The position numbers were made by a program, and so were the translations under genes. A DNA stretch of 64,000 nucleotides from UBA6059 sp964351595 (lineage in GTDB: Bacteria; Bacteroidota; Bacteroidia; Cytophagales; Cyclobacteriaceae): contig CAYGOT010000004.1 of assembly GCA_964351595.1 (NCBI GenBank), positions 62,001-126,000 on the forward strand, read 5' to 3'. The notes under the pieces are model-generated. The model made no database searches and was not told the DNA's origin. It worked only from the letters and a program-made list of their open reading frames with translations. Of this stretch, positions 58,641-64,000 are shown piece by piece; position 1 is the stretch's first letter; the number at the start of each line of letters is the position of its first letter.

Positions 58641-60170
58641 ATGTTGACTTGCCGAAAAACAATGGGCTGGCTATGCCTCATTGTGGGAGGGCTCTATGTC
58701 TCAACCTGCAATGCTATCGCTTCCGATACGGATAATTCAAGTTCCAAGCTTGTAAGTATCGCTGAAACAGCTAAAAAACTTAATCCAAGTATTAATTCAC
58801 CTTTTCATGAGAATCATCCGATTGTCTCGCTAGATGGTAAGACCATGTTCTTTAGTAGAGTCGGCCGTGCTGATAATGGTAGAGTGAATGAGACTCATGA
58901 AGACATCTGGTTTGCGAATTGGAATCCCAATACAGGTGCTTGGGGTAAAGCGCAAAAGTTTTACCATTTCAATAATTCTGGAGCTAACATCATTAATTCA
59001 TTAGCAATCGATAAAGGAACTCATACGATCATATTTGGAAATGACTATGCAAAAACCAAAGTGCCCACAGTGGAATTAAGTTACAGCAAGTTTGAGGACA
59101 AGAGCTGGACTGAACCCCGCAAGTTTGAGATAGTGACATATAACAGCTACTCTAAGAATGATGACCATTTTGTAACAGAAGATGGAAAAGTTCTTCTAAC
59201 GTCGGCAATACTCGAGGCAGGAAAAAATGACAGAAACTTATACATCAGTGAAAGGGTCACTGAATCAATGTGGTCTACACCAATACCCCTGAAAGGTGTC
59301 AATACACTTGGCGATGATGTTGCCCCATACCTATTGAATGGCAAATACCTGTTCTTCGCTACAGACGGACTTGGAGGATACGGTGGCAAAGACATTTTTG
59401 TAGTCAAGCGGCTCAGTGATACCGCCTGGGATCAATGGTCAGAGCCTATCAATCTCGGACCAAAAGTCAACACTACAGCTGATGACACTTACTTTCACTA
59501 TTCTAAAATCCGAAATTCTGCCTATCTCATCAGAGGAGGAGAAATTAATCAGGATATACTAGAAATCAATCTTCATTTAGAGGAAGAAGTGTTCCATCAT
59601 TTCGAGGGAGAGATAGCATGTCATGCACGCTACTTTTATCAAAATGAGTTCATCGCTAAATCAAATATTGCTGAGTCTGGCAGATGCTATGAATTCAGGG
59701 TTACGGACATCAATTCCAATGAAGTCCAAGGCATAGATTTCCTATGGGATTTTGGTGATCACACCGCAGATATCGGCATGCAAGCAAAGCACTGCTATAA
59801 AAAAGCCGGTAACTATCATGTTGACTTTTACGCCAAAGATTCGGTGCACACTTATGTGTTTAATGATAAGTACTCACTTGACTTGGAAGTACTGGATGAT
59901 GTAGTGCTTGATGTAACAGCCTATCAGCCAGAAGGAAAGAATTATAAAGCAAGGGTCTATACTGCCAAATTTGACAATCTGCCCGAGGGCACAAGTGTCG
60001 AGTACTACTGGAGTTTCGGAGATGGGGATTATGACTGTGCACCTACGGTCTCTCATGAATTCCTGCTTGAGCAGTCTTATCAAGTGCAAGTGACTGCTCT
60101 ATTTGAATTTGATGGTGAAGCAGTGCAGTTGACAAAGTCGATAGAAGATAATATCTCAAGCAATTCATGA
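58641..60170 (+). CDS. cassette protein A2: PD40 propeller with two PKD-like domains
   Basis: A 509-residue paralogue of A1 with the same domain order: signal peptide (to about residue 27), PD40 blades (SLDGKTMFFSRVGRADN, HEDIWFANWNPNTGAWGKA, LGGYGGKDIFVVKRLS, WSEPINLGPKVNT), then PKD-like domains (FLWDFGDHTADIGMQAKHC, YYWSFGDGDYDCAPTVSHEF). Divergence from A1 is considerable outside the blade and PKD motifs, so the duplication is old. Its stop overlaps B2 (ATGA). ATG at 58641 used; a shorter form from Met 8 is possible. Confidence 0.75.
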   Translation: MLTCRKTMGWLCLIVGGLYVSTCNAIASDTDNSSSKLVSIAETAKKLNPSINSPFHENHPIVSLDGKTMFFSRVGRADNGRVNETHEDIWFANWNPNTGAWGKAQKFYHFNNSGANIINSLAIDKGTHTIIFGNDYAKTKVPTVELSYSKFEDKSWTEPRKFEIVTYNSYSKNDDHFVTEDGKVLLTSAILEAGKNDRNLYISERVTESMWSTPIPLKGVNTLGDDVAPYLLNGKYLFFATDGLGGYGGKDIFVVKRLSDTAWDQWSEPINLGPKVNTTADDTYFHYSKIRNSAYLIRGGEINQDILEINLHLEEEVFHHFEGEIACHARYFYQNEFIAKSNIAESGRCYEFRVTDINSNEVQGIDFLWDFGDHTADIGMQAKHCYKKAGNYHVDFYAKDSVHTYVFNDKYSLDLEVLDDVVLDVTAYQPEGKNYKARVYTAKFDNLPEGTSVEYYWSFGDGDYDCAPTVSHEFLLEQSYQVQVTALFEFDGEAVQLTKSIEDNISSNS

Positions 60171-61135
60171 TGAAGAAGATTTTCATAGCCTTCGGTCTAT
60201 ACCTGGGTCTGGGCGCCCAAGTGCAGGCTCAGCTCGTACCCGGCGAGTTTGAGCATATTGAATACTTAATGACTTTTGGTAAGGAATGCCCAACAGAATG
60301 GGGTGACGATGACTTCAGTCAGACTTTCTTTTTTATTATCCCAAAAGCCTTTACACATCCCGTTTACATTAGAGTATATGACCCGGAGGTTGGTGGTAAT
60401 CATGACGTACTAAACGGCCAATTCAATACCAAAATGAAGTACCAGTTGTACGGCGGTCCCGGTGCATATAGCAATCCGGATGCCCGAAACATTGACCCGG
60501 TAGGCGAGTACAAAAGCGGCAATCTTATTGCCTCCAAGACTTTCGGCAATGATCCTGAGTATGACGACCAATGGTATTCTTTTGGTCCAATCAATCCTTT
60601 GGAAGGTGAATTCGTCGAACAATTTGATGGTCACGTACTAAAACTTATCACCGAAGGAGTGGTTGGAGATGATGGCAATCTCTACAAACACTTTCTGAGT
60701 ACGCAGCATAACATTAACAAGGAAGTAGAGGGCGCAAATGCATTTACATTTGAGTATAGCTTCAGACTTCCTGAGCATACAAAGCAAGTCGTTCATTTGT
60801 ATCCGTTTATAGAAGAAGATGTTGTTTCTATTATTCAACACAATTTTGACTTGGACAATATTGCACATGTGATGCTTTATTCTGTTGCAAAGAACAGGAT
60901 TACCGCTGGTGAGAGTGGCAATGATGTATGGATTCAAAGCCAACATCAGATCCTGGATGCGGAAAAGAATACTACCCTGGATGTCCAAATCTTAACAGAC
61001 GGAGAGGCAGAAAATGATGTAGTGGCTTATATTACCAATCAACACAATGAGGCTATTGCCTTTTTTTCAAATCCCATAGGCGGTCCACCCAAATACAAGT
61101 ACAAAGTGGATGTCAAAAAAACTAAGAATGATTAA
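60167..61135 (+). CDS. cassette protein B2: exported protein of unrecognised family
   Basis: A 322-residue paralogue of B1 with signal peptide (to about residue 21, VQAQ). Colinear over the full length: QTFFFIIPKAFTHPVYIRVY, WYSFGPINPLEGEFVEQFDG, LYPFIEEDVVSIIQHNFDLD, SNPIGGPPKYKYKVDVKK. Conservation is stronger between B1 and B2 than between A1 and A2, so B carries the more constrained function. The last 8 nt overlap the start of the propeller gene, showing that cassette 2 and the propeller protein are one operon. Confidence 0.65.
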   Translation: MMKKIFIAFGLYLGLGAQVQAQLVPGEFEHIEYLMTFGKECPTEWGDDDFSQTFFFIIPKAFTHPVYIRVYDPEVGGNHDVLNGQFNTKMKYQLYGGPGAYSNPDARNIDPVGEYKSGNLIASKTFGNDPEYDDQWYSFGPINPLEGEFVEQFDGHVLKLITEGVVGDDGNLYKHFLSTQHNINKEVEGANAFTFEYSFRLPEHTKQVVHLYPFIEEDVVSIIQHNFDLDNIAHVMLYSVAKNRITAGESGNDVWIQSQHQILDAEKNTTLDVQILTDGEAENDVVAYITNQHNEAIAFFSNPIGGPPKYKYKVDVKKTKND

Positions 61136-64000
61136 ACGGCTCCTCGCCTTTCTTTTTTTAAGCTTTCAGGTACTGTTTGCCGAAGCAGGTATTCGAGATT
61201 TTACCAAGAAAGTATTAGACGAGAATCAAGACTTCTTTGGCACCTTCATTTATAATGTTGTCCAGGATCAGGATGGATTTCTCTGGATAGGTAGCGATGA
61301 CGGCCTTTACAGGTACGACGGTCGCAAAATGATAAATCTCAATGAAAGGGACAGTACTGTTGGTGACTTAGTCACCGCTATGCAGGTATCTACCGATGGG
61401 CATCTTTATTTAGGCTACTATCATGGCGGTATAAGTATCGTCGAGCACAGCCAATATCGAAAGATCATCAGCAAGGACGACCTCCCCTATAAGGTGATTG
61501 ATATTATCAACCTCCCCGGCGAAAACAATCTCCTCGCACTAACGTCAAACGGTATTTTTGTCAATTTCCAAGAAGGGAAGCAGATCCAAACCCCGATCGC
61601 AGAACTTTCGGGACTTATCATTCATGACCTTGCCCATATCAATGGCGAGCTCCTCGTAGCTACGAGCGACGGAGTATTTGTTTATGATGTTGATGCCCAA
61701 TCTAAGATCACTCCCAATAGAATGATCGAAGATCTGGAGTATATCAATTGTAAGTCAATTTTTCTCGATGAATTCACAGACCGCATCTGGGTAGGAACCG
61801 ATGAAGGGCTCTATTACTCACCACAGTCAGAGTTGAATTTTAGCGAGTTCTCTGAATTTAATCGGTTGGTGATTAACACTATTACTACCGACATGCGTGG
61901 AAATCTTTGGCTTGGTAGCGCCAATAATGGTCTTTTTGAAGTCATCTTCAAGGATGACAGTTATAAGGTTACCCACTTCTCTGAGAGTAATGGACTTGAA
62001 AGCAACGAGATCAATTACCTGTATTCTGACCGAGAAGATGAGGTGTGGGTGGGTACCTTCGGCAAAGGGCTCATTCAGCTTAACCGTGCTGACTTTCACC
62101 ACTATTCCTTCAGGGACTACTTTGCTATCGACCGCACACGTGCGCTGGTCATGCACAATGATATGCGGTACATCGCCACCAATCTTGGACTAATCAGAGG
62201 CTTTAACAAGCCCCATCGGGACAGCCTCAACTTTGAGATGGTCGATGAGTTTGGTGGGGCAAATGTCTCCGCACTCTTATCCTACAAGCATACGCTGCTC
62301 GTTGGCGTAGAAGATGAAGGGCTATTTAGCTTCGATGAAAAAAGCCGCACGCCGATTAACATCACCAATAAGGCCGGAGAAGTCATGGACTACCCTATTC
62401 GCACGATGGAGGTTCACCCTAACGGGAATGTATTTATCTCATTTTCAGGTATGGGAGTAGTCGAGTATGACCCGGACTGGAAGGCAGTAAACGAATGGAA
62501 TACCACGACCCAGTTTTATCATAACGAGATTTTCGCAGTACACCCGGATGCCGAGGGCAATATATGGTTTGGCGCGTATGGTGCTGGACTTGCTTTTCTG
62601 GACCGTACCACAAATGAGATTAGGTACTTGACCAAGGATGACAATTTCCCTTCTTATGATATCAATAGCATCATAGAGGATAGTAATGGTGATGTATGGA
62701 TAGCAACAGCAGGTCAGGGTGTATTCAGATATGATGGGGAGGCATTCACCAGGTATGGTAAGGCCGACGGCCTACTATCAGACTTTGCCAACAGTATCAC
62801 CATCGATCAGAGTGGACAGGCATGGGTAGGCCATCGCAAGGGAGTGAGCCTCATTCAGGCCGACTATGATATCATCAGGACCTTTTATCATCCGGAAGAC
62901 TTAGGGGAAACCGAATCATTAATCAATGCGATTGATACTGACGATGACGGTAATATTTGGGTTGGAAATCCTTATGGCATCACTAAAATCGTACTCCCCC
63001 ATTTACATCATGAGATACGCACAAGGAGTACACACATTACGGATATCCGGCTCTTCTATAAGCAGGCAGACCTTACAGCTTACTCGGAGGAAAGCAAAAT
63101 TGACAATATACTTCCTACCGGAATTGTATTTCCTCACGATAAAAATCACATCACCTTTGACTTTGTATCGATCAACCTTAAAGATCCTGATGCCATCTAT
63201 TACAAGTATAGATTGGAAGGATACGATAGAGAATGGTCCCCTATATCTAAAACCAACCTGGCCACCTATACCAATCTTGACCCTGGGGACTATACCTTCC
63301 AAATCATGGAATCTGATCACGATGACTATTGGCAGCCTAACTTCTCTGAGGTATCCTTCGCTGTGGATTTACCCTATTGGAACAAATGGTGGTTCCTCTT
63401 ATTTGAAATGGCCATCGTAACCTTGGTCATTGTTCTCACCTTCAAATTTCTTTCTAAGGTAGAAAGCAAACTGATTGCCAGACTCTTGATCTACGTCAGT
63501 CTCTTTATCTTCTTTGAGTCTATTCATACGCGATTCGAGCCATATCTGGATGAGATTTCCGGTGAGATTCCCATCTTCCAAGTGGTAACCAACCTCATCC
63601 TTGCATTGCTGCTATTTCCGGTGGAGGGCTTTGTATCCTTCATATTTAGAAAGAAAGCTGATCATGAAGAATTTGACATTCGTAAGCTCATCTTTCCTCA
63701 AAAAATAGGTCACCGATATAGTCGAATCCATAAGGTCTATAGCCCTGATCATAAGACCGTGTATTATCACATCAAAGATCGGAAGCACCCAAACAGACCT
63801 AGCTTCATCTATTATTCTAAGTGGGATACTGAGGATAAGAAATGGTCGAAAGACAGGAGATACGCACATTTCAATCAGAAACCTGGCAGTCAGGTTTTGG
63901 AATTTGACAAAGTTGGCGGGCACCTCATCATGAGGGTGTTGATTGATGGCGAGATGAAAGCTTTCCCGGTCAAAGAATCGAATGAAACGAAGAAAAGTTA
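61128..64000 (+). CDS. propeller/Y_Y_Y membrane protein without kinase domain (reaches window end)
   Basis: An open frame of 957 codons from ATG 61128 (overlapping the B2 stop) to the last bases, where only TA of the next codon is present. Signal peptide ~1-18; two-component-regulator propeller blades from residue ~45 (QDGFLWIGSDDGLYRYD, DRIWVGTDEGLYYSP, GNLWLGSANNGLFEV, GDVWIATAGQGVFRYDG); a Y_Y_Y domain at ~670-750 (YKYRLEGYDREWS, LDPGDYTFQI); TM helices near 752-775, 784-806 and 817-840; and a basic cytosolic tail of ~115 residues. Histidine-kinase boxes are absent. It is a likely signal-transducing sensor for the cassette and may be followed by a LytTR regulator beyond the edge. Confidence 0.8.
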   Translation, partial: MIKRLLAFLFLSFQVLFAEAGIRDFTKKVLDENQDFFGTFIYNVVQDQDGFLWIGSDDGLYRYDGRKMINLNERDSTVGDLVTAMQVSTDGHLYLGYYHGGISIVEHSQYRKIISKDDLPYKVIDIINLPGENNLLALTSNGIFVNFQEGKQIQTPIAELSGLIIHDLAHINGELLVATSDGVFVYDVDAQSKITPNRMIEDLEYINCKSIFLDEFTDRIWVGTDEGLYYSPQSELNFSEFSEFNRLVINTITTDMRGNLWLGSANNGLFEVIFKDDSYKVTHFSESNGLESNEINYLYSDREDEVWVGTFGKGLIQLNRADFHHYSFRDYFAIDRTRALVMHNDMRYIATNLGLIRGFNKPHRDSLNFEMVDEFGGANVSALLSYKHTLLVGVEDEGLFSFDEKSRTPINITNKAGEVMDYPIRTMEVHPNGNVFISFSGMGVVEYDPDWKAVNEWNTTTQFYHNEIFAVHPDAEGNIWFGAYGAGLAFLDRTTNEIRYLTKDDNFPSYDINSIIEDSNGDVWIATAGQGVFRYDGEAFTRYGKADGLLSDFANSITIDQSGQAWVGHRKGVSLIQADYDIIRTFYHPEDLGETESLINAIDTDDDGNIWVGNPYGITKIVLPHLHHEIRTRSTHITDIRLFYKQADLTAYSEESKIDNILPTGIVFPHDKNHITFDFVSINLKDPDAIYYKYRLEGYDREWSPISKTNLATYTNLDPGDYTFQIMESDHDDYWQPNFSEVSFAVDLPYWNKWWFLLFEMAIVTLVIVLTFKFLSKVESKLIARLLIYVSLFIFFESIHTRFEPYLDEISGEIPIFQVVTNLILALLLFPVEGFVSFIFRKKADHEEFDIRKLIFPQKIGHRYSRIHKVYSPDHKTVYYHIKDRKHPNRPSFIYYSKWDTEDKKWSKDRRYAHFNQKPGSQVLEFDKVGGHLIMRVLIDGEMKAFPVKESNETKKS

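Noticed and set aside
58532..58735. 67-codon forward frame overlapping the A2 start
   Set aside because: It covers the direct repeats and the promoter and overlaps A2 in another frame; no protein-like pattern. A2 explains the region better.
1..64000. tRNA, rRNA, CRISPR arrays, riboswitches of known class
   Set aside because: I looked for cloverleaf patterns, regularly spaced short repeats and known aptamer cores in the intergenic stretches and found none that hold up.

Overview
The window is 64 kb of bacterial chromosome, most likely from a Bacteroidota member of the order Cytophagales (marine or soil, Reichenbachiella/Fulvivirga/Cyclobacteriaceae-like). This is an inference from gene content: a type IX secretion (gliding-associated) C-terminal domain on a repeat adhesin, PadR-ABC permease pairs, many SPII lipoproteins and OM beta-barrels, PD40/PKD proteins, a propeller/Y_Y_Y protein, LVIVD, DUF1080 and DUF3137 proteins, TAnnTTTG-like promoter boxes and almost no Shine-Dalgarno sequences. 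There are no rRNA, tRNA, CRISPR, phage or intact IS genes. One run of 100 Ns (20518-20617) marks an assembly gap.

Layout. 0-10 kb: amino-acid permease and aldo/keto reductase operon, a large MacB/FtsX-type permease, a MNT-HEPN pair, a nitrilase and a BCCT transporter. 10-26 kb: an antitoxin with a truncated PIN toxin, a PadR gene followed by the deletion scar of its permease, penicillin acylase, cyclase, LVIVD lipoprotein with barrel, a DUF711 gene split by an amber codon, a LamG/repeat T9SS protein, and an intact PadR-permease pair. 26-35 kb: DUF3137 gene between two diverged intergenic repeats, thioesterase, a second antitoxin with a gutted toxin, two oxidoreductases, then an HD-PycTM gene 2 nt upstream of a large OM barrel protein. 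35-52 kb: ordinary metabolic, stress and secreted proteins, small membrane proteins, and a third antitoxin with a dead RelE toxin. 52-55.8 kb: Nramp-pxpABC 5-oxoproline operon. 55.8-64 kb: a tandemly duplicated two-gene secreted cassette (A1-B1-A2-B2) running into a propeller/Y_Y_Y membrane protein that reaches the window edge.

How genes work together. The most interesting locus is the A1-B1-A2-B2-propeller run. Both A genes carry the same promoter architecture: two direct copies of TTCAACGAC-type boxes exactly 21 bp apart, with a -7-like box 37-38 bp beyond the second copy. That layout fits LytTR-type regulators, so I propose a coordinately induced, duplicated envelope system. The HD-PycTM/OM-barrel pair is the second candidate: a Pycsar-type effector fold without a visible cyclase. 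A third theme is erosion: three separate type II antitoxin genes survive beside three differently broken toxins, while the MNT-HEPN pair stays intact.
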